A stretch of DNA of 64,000 bases. Origin: Labyrinthula sp. Ha (taxonomy: Eukaryota > Sar > Bigyra > Labyrinthulida > Labyrinthulaceae). The notes below the pieces were generated by a model, which ran no database searches, was not told the origin of the DNA, and saw only the letters and a list, made by a program, of their open reading frames with translations. Positions 31,561 to 42,455 of the stretch are shown here, piece after piece (the first letter of the stretch is position 1; the number at the start of each line of letters is the position of its first letter). The stretch lies in the NCBI GenBank assembly GCA_015227615.1, contig JAALGZ010000043.1, positions 1 through 64,000 on the forward strand. The letters are read 5' to 3'. The position numbers and the translations under genes are program-made.

Positions 31561-34308
31561 TTATCGGAAATTTAAAAAAGCCGTGACCACTTCTTTCGAG
31601 TTCTCATACGATACTAATTTATTTGTTTTTGGTGTGAGCAATTTCTTCGCATATACATCCCCGAGAACTAACTGGAGATTAGTATCAACTTCCTTAGAAT
31701 GAAAATTTAGAACTATACCTCCAGTTGCATTTGAAAAAAGCTTCGTTTGCTTCATAAAATTAGCATCAAATATGTTTTCTGCATTGACGAATATAAAGAA
31801 GCAATCGCGCAATTTCCCTTTAATTTCAGAAGACACATTTTTAGAGTCTAGAAGAAGAAAACAGTCTTCTTTCCACTCCTGAACTGCTTCAAAAATCATT
31901 TTTAATACATCAAGGAATGTTGATGATTCACTTAGAAACTTTATTTTATCAACGGGATACCCTGTCAATATTAAGTAGTTCAGGAAACCTTTCAGAAACC
32001 TTAGTTGATAGACCAGATTCGGTTCCAAACAACTCAAGAAGGATATTTTATGTCCAAATCCCCAGCATCTACCCTTAATCTTACTCAGGATTATTTTCAA
32101 ACTAATGCTCACTACATCAGTGTCCTTCTCAAGCTTATCGCATAAGACCAAAGTAAGTTGTTGCTGATTCCTAGAAAACAGAATCTCTAAAAAACCTAAA
32201 TCATCTTCCGAAAGTTCTCTTACACCATTCCAGATAACAGAGTCAAAATGCGAACGATATACAGCAATAGTTGCATTTCGTTCACTTACTTGAACCACAT
32301 TAGAATATCTCTCAAGTAGAAACTGTCTTTTTCTTTCTTTATCTTTAATAAGTTGAAGGGCATGCAGATCAGATAGTTCCTCATATGCTAAACTAATATT
32401 GTGAGACATCGGGGCGTATTTCCCAAGTATCATGACCATATTTTCTATTTCCGTGTTGTCAAATTCAGGTTGCAGTTTTTGTGCTAGGGTAAAATCAAAC
32501 TTGAATTTCTTTGGATCTTTCTTTTCCTCAATGTGATCAATAAAATCTTCACACTGCCTTAGCAAATTATTCTTTAATTGTTTCAAGTCCTCAAACTTCT
32601 TTTCATAAGCGTATCTTAATGAACCAATTAGGAAAATTGTCCTAGACATTTCGACCACCTTTTCTAAACCTGTAATCTTTTCTTTCTCCCCAATAATAAG
32701 AACTCTTTGCTCAGGATCTAGTTTAAAGTCAGATAATTTCTTCAAACTAACCTGTTTATTCTCCACTTCAGTTTCAGATAATTTAGCAATATTATTCTCC
32801 AAAAGTTTCTTTTGCACAATATTATATTTCTCATAAACAGTACTTTCAGAATTTTGAGACACGCTGAAAGCCATAAAGTCAACATTGTAATTTGGATTAA
32901 GTTCGCTCTTATTAAACTCTTGAACGCTGTATTCTGGTTTCAAATATCTAGAGTTATTTTTTCCACTTACAAATTCACACTGCTTTTCAGTAATTGCTTC
33001 TAACTTATTCAACAATATTTGCAAAGTGGTATTTACCCTCAATAAACACAAAGACGAATCAAAGGGTTCAGAAATATTTGTTCTCATTCTAAAAAACCGT
33101 GTTTGGTAGCCCTCCTTAGAGGTGCCAATTCCAGGATCTGAAGCAATAACTCCTCCTTGAAAATCAACTTCAGATCTTTTGACATTCTGCCTAAACAACA
33201 ATACATTATCTCCTTCCTTCAGAGTATTCCAAATTTGTTCTTTAAAAGAGTAAGATATTTCTATTAAATCTTTAACCCTCTTAACTGAGTCAATTGGGAT
33301 CGCCAAATAAGGGTTCGTTAAGTTTAGGGATCTCAAAATATTTGATACCTCAGTTCTTAATTTTTTCTCATAGAACTTAAGAAACTCCAGATCATTTAAG
33401 AATACACGAGGTTGATACGCATTCACAGATTTTTGTGGAATAAATTTATAGTAATTATCATATTTATTCTGTACCTTGTTTTTAGCAGCAAGAACTTCGT
33501 GTCCGATGAAATCAATTAATACACCTTTTGAGTTCAAGAACCTTAGCTCTAAATACTTCTCATTAACATAATTTCCCAGAATGCATATTTTTTTTATTTC
33601 TTCAAATGAAAAACTATTGAAGAAGGTAATAAGAAAATCTAAATCAACAGTAGCTTGAAACTTGTCAAAAGACAAGAGTGAAATATTCACTTCAGGATCC
33701 AACTTATCTTCAAAATGCCGCAATAATATTCTTTGAAATAAAGCTATCTTTCCATGAACTATTTCCTCTGTCTCAACTTTACCCAAATACTTTTTCTTTG
33801 AGTGTTCTTTTATTGGGTAATGAAGCAAAAATTTTAGCTTGTTTTGATCTGCAAGATCCAAAGGGGAAAACTTAAACAACATCAAAATGTTCCAATCCAA
33901 CAAAAAGAGTACAGAAAACCGTCTATATATTCTGTTGGATAATAGAATGCGTAAGAATTTAAAGAGAGAGATAGTTTGTTCTGTAAAACTTTTAGAAAAA
34001 GTCTTACGTTTCTGTAAGCATTGAGTGGAGAAGAAGGATAACAGAGAGAGAAATAAACTAAAATTCTTAGAAGATTTTCTTTGAGTTGACTTTATCACTT
34101 TTTTTATATTTGGTTCAACAAATTGTTCATTTTCAAGTCTTTTCATTGATATATGGTTATATAGATTCGAACCAAGAATGGTATCCAAAACGTTATTTCG
34201 TTTACCAGTTTGTAGAAGCTTGACTAATGATTCACATATCACTGAAAATTTTGACTTCACTGCCTTATCATCGGATATCTTACTTAACAAGTTCATTGAA
34301 GGTTCCAT
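31561..34308 (-). CDS. AQR: Shortened AQR-like (intron-binding protein Aquarius) protein without helicase motifs
   Basis: 915 residues from ATG 34308, single exon. AQR/IBP160/EMB-4 is an SF1 helicase-like spliceosome component that binds introns upstream of the branch point and links splicing to snoRNP and exon-junction-complex assembly. Matches run in family order: an ARM-type helical N half (FLSLLSFFSTQCLQ region, about residue 90), the FFNSFSFEEIKKICILGNYV stretch (about 230-250), the EKKLRTEVSNILRSL block (about 312), the beta-barrel IEISYSFKEQIWNTLKEGD (about 360), the YEKYNIVQKKL linker (about 490) and the second RecA-like domain with LTGYPVDKIKFLS (about 780) and a FVNAENIF stretch (about 840). 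Animal AQR is about 1,485 residues. Here the N terminus is shorter, and the segment that should hold Walker A (GxxGxGKT) is nearly absent between residues 490 and 560. No DEAA or GRARAS-type motif is seen. ATP hydrolysis is unlikely. Reads as a full-length, maintained gene. Confidence 0.75.
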   Translation of the reverse strand: MEPSMNLLSKISDDKAVKSKFSVICESLVKLLQTGKRNNVLDTILGSNLYNHISMKRLENEQFVEPNIKKVIKSTQRKSSKNFSLFLSLLSFFSTQCLQKRKTFSKSFTEQTISLFKFLRILLSNRIYRRFSVLFLLDWNILMLFKFSPLDLADQNKLKFLLHYPIKEHSKKKYLGKVETEEIVHGKIALFQRILLRHFEDKLDPEVNISLLSFDKFQATVDLDFLITFFNSFSFEEIKKICILGNYVNEKYLELRFLNSKGVLIDFIGHEVLAAKNKVQNKYDNYYKFIPQKSVNAYQPRVFLNDLEFLKFYEKKLRTEVSNILRSLNLTNPYLAIPIDSVKRVKDLIEISYSFKEQIWNTLKEGDNVLLFRQNVKRSEVDFQGGVIASDPGIGTSKEGYQTRFFRMRTNISEPFDSSLCLLRVNTTLQILLNKLEAITEKQCEFVSGKNNSRYLKPEYSVQEFNKSELNPNYNVDFMAFSVSQNSESTVYEKYNIVQKKLLENNIAKLSETEVENKQVSLKKLSDFKLDPEQRVLIIGEKEKITGLEKVVEMSRTIFLIGSLRYAYEKKFEDLKQLKNNLLRQCEDFIDHIEEKKDPKKFKFDFTLAQKLQPEFDNTEIENMVMILGKYAPMSHNISLAYEELSDLHALQLIKDKERKRQFLLERYSNVVQVSERNATIAVYRSHFDSVIWNGVRELSEDDLGFLEILFSRNQQQLTLVLCDKLEKDTDVVSISLKIILSKIKGRCWGFGHKISFLSCLEPNLVYQLRFLKGFLNYLILTGYPVDKIKFLSESSTFLDVLKMIFEAVQEWKEDCFLLLDSKNVSSEIKGKLRDCFFIFVNAENIFDANFMKQTKLFSNATGGIVLNFHSKEVDTNLQLVLGDVYAKKLLTPKTNKLVSYENSKEVVTAFLNFR

Positions 34309-35754
34309 GGTAGCTGCTAAGAATCAATCTTAAACTGGTGTTGGCAGAATCTGATAAATCAAATTAGTAGCTTCGATGGTAATGCACCAGTGTTAGATTT
34401 TGCAATTAGCCAACTCCAAAGTATCTTATATATCCAGCACAAAGCTACGAAACAAAGCAAGTACCCTATCTGGATATCCTTATTATTTTACAGTTATATT
34501 TTTGGGACTTTTTTATCTTAAAGTAAGCTAAAAGAGCTTTGTGGGAACTTAAATTGGTCACTGATGGTGTAGACACTAGAAAGAGTTGTTCTGCATGGCG
34601 CTTAATTTGAATAACTCCCCCCACAAATAGTCCATGGTCTTAAGCGCTCATTGACTAGTTTATTATTACTATTATAAATGTCTTAGGCAAATTATCATTA
34701 TCAATATCTAGTACCTAGCTTTCTTAGCAATAAGAGGTCCAAAGTGCTATTTGATGCCCATATCAAGCTCAGCTTCATTTTCCGGTTAAGAAATTTCATT
34801 GAGTTGAGGACTCCAGAAGAGGTACACTAATAAACTATAAAACTAAATTCAATTCACACCTTTAATAAATTTAGCTTGGAAAATATTGGACGCAAATTGT
34901 GCAACAGAGAAACAAATCCATATGATTTACCGTGAGCCAATTTAGAACCAACCCCAGAGTTGCCAAGCTCTTTCATAGGTTCACATCTCTCCCTCTCCGG
35001 AATATGTATTTGTAATATGCTTGGAGCTAGATATGATATATATTGGCAAACTATTCGTGCTTTTTTGGGAAGATAGTTGTATACCCTATGGGAATGTGCG
35101 TAGCAGTGACGAGCCGTTTGCGACCCCCCTCAGTAAAGCAACATATGAGGCCGCAGGTACTCCTAGATAGTACAAATTCCTTGATGATTTCCCGCATATG
35201 CTATATCTCTTACCCCGTGACGGGTGTTCAATCTGAAATGGAATACTTTTATCAAGCTTGAGGATAGCCCAAGCTAAGGTATTGGTAGATACCGTGCGAT
35301 GTAACTTTACTTTCACCAGAACTAACTATTATTATATGTGAATAGTACAATTGAAATATGAGAACCGAAAATTTGCTCCGTTTCTATCTCCTAAGTCCAA
35401 TGAAATATGGTGCACTTAGTACATATTGATTTTTGTACACATATTCTACCTGTACGCTTGAAGATTGAACGTACATAAAGCCTAGATATTCATACTTCTG
35501 TATTCCTCTCCCAAGAAAAAGAAACTATCACACATTAGGAAAAAAAACTTACCTAAAATGACCAGTTTTGTTATCCTAATATAGAAATAGTCATTAATGG
35601 AGATTTTAAGCCTTGGAAATTCAAGAGGCTGCCTTCAGAACCGAGTATATGCAGTCTAAGCACATTCTTGTATGTGTCTTAGAATGAACCCGAATAATCG
35701 TTTTCATTGTTCTTTTAATCAGAATTAGCTGGCCACTTATTTAAGAGTTTTTTA
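34309..35754. other. Intergenic region
   Basis: No supported gene. It should hold the AQR-like gene's promoter next to 34308. A GC-richer patch at about 35080-35240 is open on both strands but gives no recognisable protein. Confidence 0.35.
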
Positions 35755-35762
35755 TTAGCGAG
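35755..35762 (+). repeat. Target-site duplication, left copy (TTAGCGAG)
   Basis: 8-bp direct repeat TTAGCGAG directly before the left end of the hAT element; the identical copy follows the right end at 37962-37969. Eight bp is the hAT hallmark. Confidence 0.9.
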
Positions 35763-37961
35763 CAGTGAAGCTCAAATCTGGCCGCCCACTAATATCCGAT
35801 ATCCTCAGTCCGACCTCCATACGTCCCCATACGAAATTATTAGTGGCAGGTTGCGTGGAGAAATTGCTGCCAGGAGCCCACAAATTAAAAAAAAAATGCT
35901 CTGTGTCCAATCTGGCCATCGCAAAACCGTTAAAATAAAAGTTAAAAACCACAATTTCGGAAAAAAATGAGCATTGATTTGACAAAGGCTGCCGCAGAAA
36001 TGATCCATGACGCCGCTTCGGGACGAGATCAGACCCTTTTTTGCAGTAATTAAACAGAATTTTGACGTTGAAAAAGCCGAATTAACAAAGAAAGCGCACA
36101 TATTCAAGCTTGCTTGCAGACATTGCCCAAGAAAGATAATTTGGTGGAGTAAAAAAAGGTTATAGTGGTCTCATGGAACACCTAAAAACACACTTAGACG
36201 AAGAAACTATCAAAAAAAACTAAAAGAAGAACATGCAAGAAAGCGCAGAAGAAAAGGCAAAGATATTCTGGAGTTTATGAACATTGAAAAAAAAGATGCT
36301 TTCAAGAAATCTATCTGTAACTTTTTGCTAGAGAAGAATATGCTCTTTTGCTTGTTGAGATCCGAAGAGTTTAAGAATATAAAGAATGCGGATGACCTCG
36401 TTAGTGAGAACACGATGAGAATTTATATGAAGCGCATGGAACACCTTTTTATACAGAAGATCAAACAAGAAGTGGATTTAGAACTATTTTGTTTAGTCAT
36501 CGATGGTTGGGCTCACCAAGGTTACAGTTTTAATAGTGTCTATTTATGCTTTGACAAGATGAAGAAGATGACGTTTCGCCTTCTTGGAATGCTTCCTTTA
36601 GAAAAAGAAATCCAGAAAGCAAGTGACATTGTTCCTTTCCTGAAGAATTTGATGAACAAGTTTGGTCTTGATGAATCACTGATGGTTGCTATTGTTGCCG
36701 ATAACACAAACACGAACAAACAAGTTTGCAGAGATCTTGGAACGCAGTTTGTGGGCTGTCTTAGCCATCGTGTGGCTCTAGGTGTTAGAGCATTTATCAA
36801 ATCTGAAACACTTTTATCCGAAGCTTTAGACAAAGTGCAGTTGCTTTTTCGCAAGATCAAGAAGTCAAAGAAATTAACAACAGCTCTTAGAAAATATACG
36901 GATAAAGTTGTTATTCTTCCAAATGTGACGCGTTGGAGTGGAAAATTTCTCATGATGAAAAGGTACCTTGAGATTTGGATGTTCTGTGCGCAGATTAAAG
37001 ATGATGAAGTTAAAGATCTTATTCTGGGACAGCGTGAAATAAGAACTCTGGAAAGACATGTCGACTTTCTTGCTACCTGCGACCGCTACACAGTTGCTCT
37101 TCAAAAAGGAAAGCTTAACCTTGGAGATGGGAAGAAAGCTGCGTTAAATCTCCTAGGAGATGTCGATAATGATGATTCTTTGTTGAAGTACTTAGAAGAT
37201 GATGCAGATATTTTGGTTGAGTTTGGTGCTTTTGAAACTGGAGTGTTTAAATTTTATTGGGAGGAAGAAGATAAGCTTGATGCAGGAGAAAGAACAGCTT
37301 TGACCAGATTAATAAAAGATCCTTCTGAAGAAGAAGCGAAGACTCCACCTGGTGATTCTGTGCTTGTAGAGATCCCTTCTCAGAAAAGACAAAGCAAAAA
37401 GAAGAGTGCATTCGCAGATGTGAGCTTCATTCCGGCGACTTCGTGCACTGTAGAAAGATTGTTTAGCCAGTGCAAGCTGATTATTAGTGACAAGAGAAAT
37501 AGGGTGATGCCTGCAACTTTAAACAGACTTGCATTTTTGAAGATGAATAAAGATGAGTTGATGGATCACAAAATTCATTTTGCTATGAAAAAGAAAATTC
37601 CAGGTTTCAATCATAAGGAAGAAGACGAAGAGATGGAGGAACAGATGAAAGAAGAGAATGAAGAAGAAGAAAGAGAAGAATTGACACTTGAGGAAATTCG
37701 TTTCTGTGATAAGGAGGTGCATAGCGATGACGAAGTATAAGCTTTAAGGGTTATAAATAAGTTTTATCTTTTCTTCATATAAATATATATAAAAGCAACG
37801 ATATTTTGGAAAATTACTTTTGCGAGTTGTCGCGGGGACACCCGCAAGTTTCCACCCCCCTCGCGTCCCCACCATCTTTTTCTAAAAATTTAGCGTCCCC
37901 ACAGATTTCCACGGAAATGGTGGACCCGTAAAAATCCACAAAAAAAATTTGAGCATCACTG
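35763..37961 (+). mobile_element. hAT transposon, complete, 2,199 bp
   Basis: Left end CAGTGAAGCTCAAAT at 35763-35777; right end reads CAGTGATGCTCAAAT on the minus strand (37961-37947). These 15-bp terminal inverted repeats differ at one base. Perfect 8-bp target duplications flank it. The subterminal DNA at both ends is GC-rich compared with the host. The element carries one plus-strand transposase gene. The perfect duplication implies recent insertion. Confidence 0.92.
36007..37740 (+). pseudogene. hAT transposase, two frameshifts in poly-A runs
   Basis: Transposase of the bounded element. The best start is ATG 36007, followed by a BED-type finger beginning ACRHC. The frame is lost at an A7 run (36151-36157), resumes as GYSGLMEHLKTHLDEE, and is lost again at an A8 run (36212-36219). 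From ATG 36277 it is open for 487 codons to 37740. That part holds the first catalytic Asp in VIDGWAHQGY, the second in VADNTNTNKQ, the SHRVALGV motif, the NVTRWSGKF block and hATC with SCTVERLFSQCKL (Glu). The C terminus is very acidic. Both defects are in homopolymers, so sequencing error is a real alternative to inactivation. If real, only a BED-less product from 36277 could be made. Confidence 0.8.
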
Positions 37962-37969
37962 TTAGCGAG
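37962..37969 (+). repeat. Target-site duplication, right copy (TTAGCGAG)
   Basis: Identical to 35755-35762; marks the right boundary of the hAT insertion. Confidence 0.9.
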
Positions 37970-39842
37970 TATCTACGTTGTTTCTCTAGTTTATCAGTCT
38001 TATTGTGAGAAATTAAGACTGAAAGTTAATAATTTCATATATGGAAAATTGGGCGACTAATGATAAGCTACATAATAACATTAAGCTAACGAAACACAAG
38101 CATTGTATGAGAAGAGGACCCAAGCATCCTGATATGCAGCAGCAACACTATAATCAAGGAATAGACAGTTTTTATTGCTCAGCACCTTGATGTTATGCGA
38201 TGCACAAGTTACTAAAACAAATACTATCTTCTTCATGGACCGAAACATAAGAGTAAAAGGATTCTCTTGTAAGGTTCATTATAGATGTGTATGGCTAGCC
38301 AAAAAATAGAAATAATGTTTCTTGAAGGAAAACTGGTACTGATAAAAAAGTCCTTAAGTATAAATGGCTTGAATGAAGTAAATAGTTGCTTACCGTGGGA
38401 TTTGTCCTATTAAGACAACAGTTATTGTAGCTAAACTGTTTTTGACGAAGTATTCGGTTTTACTAACACCATGCTGAGGTACGGAGCCTCAGCCGATACT
38501 AATTAATTCAATATACATATGCATTATTCAACTCATTTTACCCATATCGTAGAGACTGCAATTTTCTTCAACTTTTCTTAGCATAAAAAAGATTGTGTTT
38601 CTTCCCTAAATTGAGAAGCTTGGAAACCCTGGTGCTCTCATCCTACGGAGATATAGGGAGCTTGATGCTGGGCAACAACATCCTAAATGAGTGACGTATG
38701 GTACTCCTGAGTGAATTGTTTTTAGTAAAGCTTACTTTGGCTCATTCATTAAAAAAAATTTTAGTCTGATTCTTAGTTGACAAAAATAGAAAACTCAGCG
38801 ACAATGTCGAGTGGCAAAACACAATTCAATAAGCAATGACTAGACTACCAATTAAACTAGCGCTGTTGGTTGAGTAGCTATACCACGTGATTTAATAACG
38901 AGAATTCTTAAAATTTGTCGCTGTTCAATATAGTTTAGCGCTGCAAGTGCAGACTTAGCAAAATATTTATTAATGGGATCACTGCAAGCTCAATAAAGTA
39001 CTAGAATTGGGTATTAAATGAGCCATCTTAAATACATAATCTAATAATACACTGTACAGAAATTGATTGAAAACTAGTAAGCATTTGATATGAAGCAAGG
39101 GTTTGAGGCCAAAGCCTATTTTATGCTTTCTCTTTGTAGTTCTCTCCCCAAGCATCACCACCAAAGTCTTCTTTGTTCATATGAGTGAAGAACATTATTA
39201 ATATTTCTTGGCGTGCAACCTAAAATATATGTTACGTTCAAAATCTTACTCTTTTGACAACAACACAAGGTCTTAGTTTTTAACCTTTAGACCTCAACCC
39301 AGAAATATGGTGGACAAGTGGTAATAAAAGAAAGAAGGAGGATCTACCCTTTAATAGAATGTTGACTATTACTTCTACATAGGTAACTGCTTTGATCGTA
39401 TGAAAACAGCTTAAAATTTCTTCGAAAAATATGTCTAGTCATTCACAATATCTCAAACGTTGGAAACCAAACTTCATTAACTGTCCTCAACACCAACAAT
39501 TTTAGTGGTAGCTCTTCTAAAAAGTTAGATCACTGGGATCTACCCATTCTAGAAGAAAGACAAGGAGCCAAGAAAACTAAACTTATATGAATTAGTATTA
39601 TAATATTTGTCTTGCTCTTTCTAAACATAACACTAAAGTACATTTCAATGGTTTGTCTAAAGAAACTAATAGTAAATCTATTTAAAAAAAAAGAGTAAAA
39701 TGAAAATTAAAATAAGCGATTGTTTTTTTTTATTAGTACAGTATAAACAAATAAATATAAAAACTGGCTCTAATGGCCAAACTGCACATTTTATAAAATT
39801 ATAAATACAGCGAATACATTTTTAATACAGAACAAACAAAAA
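37970..39842. other. Intergenic region, no gene seen
   Basis: AT-rich without a supported frame. The last ~150 bp before 39843 are extremely A/T-rich and are probably the 5' UTR and promoter of the RhoGEF gene. Confidence 0.4.
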
Positions 39843-41627
39843 ATGTCGATAGATAATTTAATGGCATACTTGCCAATCTTCAGTTCTTTTAGAGGTCAAA
39901 ATAATCAACCTAATCAAGATAAAGATGAAACAGACTCTACGGAGGCGTTTAATCTCATGTTGAATGATTTGAACCCACTAGCGTTCAGAGAGAGAGGTAA
40001 GAAAGAAGAGTACAATAAATACTTAAACCGGATTAATAAAATGCTTGGTGCTGTAGCTGAAATGGTGCAAACTGAACAAACTTTTGTAAATAATTTAAAA
40101 TTTATTGAAGAAAACTTAGCAAAACCCATTTTAGAGGAGGAAATTACCTTTCATGACAAAGCAACCAAACAAGTTTTTCATGAATTTTTTGAACTTTGGC
40201 AAACTTTAACTGATTTACATTCTGACTTGCTTCATGATTTTAAAGATAAGTTATTGAAAACTCGAATTTTTGATCCTGAAGAAATCTATGAACCTGGAGA
40301 TATTTCAATTGATGCAGTGAATTGGTTGGAAAAGTCTCTTAAAAGTTTTTTTGATGATAAAATATCAGATATGAATGAAGTAATTAAAACTTATCAAGCA
40401 TATACAAGTTCTTATGTATTAGTTTTACAAATGTATTCCATTGAGTTAAATAGAAATAAAGAGTTTAGAAAGTTAGATTGTTTCAAACAGAAATCAAGAG
40501 AGTTGAATAAATCATTTTCTAGACAATCAAGACAAGGAGTAGCTGGACAACTTTTAGCTCCTATTCATCGGCTTACTCACTATCCTTTAATTCTAAAAAC
40601 TTTAATTAGTGCTTTAAGTGTTTCATCAGTAAAAGCAAAGTTGGAATTAATAAAAGATAATATTTTAGGTATAACTCAAGCAACAGATAAAGAAGTTTAT
40701 AGAGCTAGAAATATGATGGAAATTGCAAAGATAAACTCAAGATTACGGTTAGCAACTCAAATGAAGGATATAAATAGATTAGGTGGACATTTTTCAAAGA
40801 AGAAGAAAGAAAGAACTTTGAAATTATTTGAAGAAGAAAGACTTTTAGCTCTTATGGATAATGAATATAGAGAAGTTTATATGAAAGATGGAGTTGCTTC
40901 TCTTAATGAAGTCTTTTTTTGTATGTATCCAAAAGTTGAAAGACAATTAACAAAAGGTGGAGAAAAAGTAGCAAGAAAAGAGATAAAAAGAAAATTGAAA
41001 AAATATGTTATTTTTTTATTTAATGATCTGATTATGATTTGTCAAGTCAAAAAAAGTGTATTTAATGCATCCAACAAACTCTACATAATTATTTATATGC
41101 TGCCATTAAATACTGCACAAAAAATTAGTTTACCATTTCTACCCATGGAGAATAAGTTAATTAGAAAAGAACGATGCAATCTTTTGCCTTTAGTACTTAC
41201 TAGTAAAGATTGGGCAGATGGATTGAATTTATTAATTTTCTTTAAAACAAAAGAAACCCACTCTTTTTGGTCTGGAAAAGTAGATGAGGCTTTGGATTAT
41301 GCTCACAAGAACCCAAAAAGTACAGACTCTTTGAAATCTTCAGGTGTTTTTTCATCAAAGGTTGTGTTAAATAGATCTGCTTTGCCTCGTAGGAGATCTG
41401 AGGAACCAGAAGGTGGAGATGGTTTGGAAAGAGAAAATTCAGATACTGTATTTTTAGGTAGAAAAGTGTTCTTGAGGCAGATGAAGCAACGAACTGATGC
41501 AGCAATAATGGTTCAAAAAAGTTTTAGAGGGCTTAGGGGAAGAAGAGCGTACAGAAGAAAAAGAAAAGAAATGATTAAAGCTGCTGTTGTTATCCAAAGA
41601 GCGCAGAGAAATAAAAAGAAAAAATAG
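39843..41627 (+). CDS. Rho guanine-nucleotide exchange factor (DH-PH-IQ)
   Basis: 594 residues, single exon, ATG 39843. The Dbl-homology domain spans about residues 60-290: CR1 with EQTFVNNLKFIEENL, and the conserved last helix LLAPIHRLTHYPLILKTLI, the family's LxxPxQRxxxYxLLL signature. A PH domain follows at about 330-490 (VIFLFNDLIMICQV is its central strand pair; SFWSGKVDEAL its C-terminal helix). Two IQ-type calmodulin-binding motifs lie at the end (AAIMVQKSFRGLRGRRAYRR and AAVVIQRAQRNKKKK). The role should be loading GTP onto a Rho/Rac GTPase at membranes, with possible Ca2+/calmodulin control. Codons are strongly AT-biased, more so than in the neighbouring PH gene. Ends 36 bp from the convergent next gene. 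Confidence 0.92.
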   Translation: MSIDNLMAYLPIFSSFRGQNNQPNQDKDETDSTEAFNLMLNDLNPLAFRERGKKEEYNKYLNRINKMLGAVAEMVQTEQTFVNNLKFIEENLAKPILEEEITFHDKATKQVFHEFFELWQTLTDLHSDLLHDFKDKLLKTRIFDPEEIYEPGDISIDAVNWLEKSLKSFFDDKISDMNEVIKTYQAYTSSYVLVLQMYSIELNRNKEFRKLDCFKQKSRELNKSFSRQSRQGVAGQLLAPIHRLTHYPLILKTLISALSVSSVKAKLELIKDNILGITQATDKEVYRARNMMEIAKINSRLRLATQMKDINRLGGHFSKKKKERTLKLFEEERLLALMDNEYREVYMKDGVASLNEVFFCMYPKVERQLTKGGEKVARKEIKRKLKKYVIFLFNDLIMICQVKKSVFNASNKLYIIIYMLPLNTAQKISLPFLPMENKLIRKERCNLLPLVLTSKDWADGLNLLIFFKTKETHSFWSGKVDEALDYAHKNPKSTDSLKSSGVFSSKVVLNRSALPRRRSEEPEGGDGLERENSDTVFLGRKVFLRQMKQRTDAAIMVQKSFRGLRGRRAYRRKRKEMIKAAVVIQRAQRNKKKK

Positions 41628-41663
41628 TTTTTAGATTAGATTAGAGTGCTTGTGCTTGTTTTA

Positions 41664-42257
41664 TTAATTCTCTTGGGTGTTTTCAAGATCTATTTTTTCA
41701 ATATCTTCTAGGTTGCAAGATGGTAATCTAGGTACTAAAAATCCTTGGGGTATTTTTTTCTTTTTATGCTTTTTCTCTTTTCCCTTTCTGCAAGGTTTGT
41801 ATTCGCAAATGCTTTCGACAAGTTTTTCTTGAATTTTTCTGCTCTTTTCCCATTCTTTTTTGTTGTAGACTCCAGATCGCTTCTCAATTCTCTTCAAGAT
41901 TTCTCTATTTGTCTTTGTAATTCTTTGCAGTTCTCTTTTACGAAAACTTCTGTTCAATGTTCGTGGATGGTTAGATGCGTAAGGATCTTGGATCTTTTCT
42001 ATGAAGCTCTTATCCATAATCTCGGAGATTTTTTGTAACAACAGTTTGTTTTCTTTCTCAATCTTGCTAAAATTTTCTTCCATTTCAAGTTCTCTTTTCT
42101 TGTTTTTCTTATAATGAGAAGGTTTAACAGGTTCTTTATTGTCAATTGATGGTTTTATTCTTTGCAATTTCTCTTTATGCAGCTTTTGGCAGTACTCGAT
42201 GTGTTTTTTAAAAGTATGTTTACTTGAGCAAGGGTACGCTTTTCTTCCTCTGAACAT
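41664..42257 (-). CDS. CFAP97/Hemingway-like protein
   Basis: 197 residues from ATG 42257 (an upstream in-frame TTG at 42287 is not a likely start). The family signature is visible: NFSKIEKENKLLLQKISEIM (the IxxENxxLLxKxxxIM helix), then LNRSFRKRELQRITKTNREI and LKRIEKRSGVYNKKEWE, which match the Hemingway domain (RxxELxRIxxENxxxLxRL...YxxxxWE). CFAP97 proteins bind axonemal or centriolar microtubules, so this suggests a flagellated organism. The protein is very Lys-rich, with short flanks compared with animal CFAP97. The N-terminal CSSKH...HIEYCQKLH could be a metal site. The stop codon overlaps an AATAAA signal (41665-41660). Confidence 0.8.
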   Translation of the reverse strand: MFRGRKAYPCSSKHTFKKHIEYCQKLHKEKLQRIKPSIDNKEPVKPSHYKKNKKRELEMEENFSKIEKENKLLLQKISEIMDKSFIEKIQDPYASNHPRTLNRSFRKRELQRITKTNREILKRIEKRSGVYNKKEWEKSRKIQEKLVESICEYKPCRKGKEKKHKKKKIPQGFLVPRLPSCNLEDIEKIDLENTQEN

Positions 42258-42455
42258 TTTGACAAAACTAAACGACTTAGAAAACAACTTTGTATTCGTT
42301 TCTTAGTATTTAAACACTCTACGCTGTTTACTACGAAGCTTCTAGTTGCAAAACCAGAAAAACCAAGATATATAATTGTTCTAAACCTCTGAGATCTAGA
42401 AATATACTACTTTCAATAAACTCTAACATATTGCTTGATATAAATAATCTTCAGT

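Noticed and set aside
35763-36107. Minus-strand ORFs 35755-35985 and 35805-36107
   Set aside because: They lie in the left end of the hAT element opposite the transposase N terminus and have Phe-rich shadow composition.
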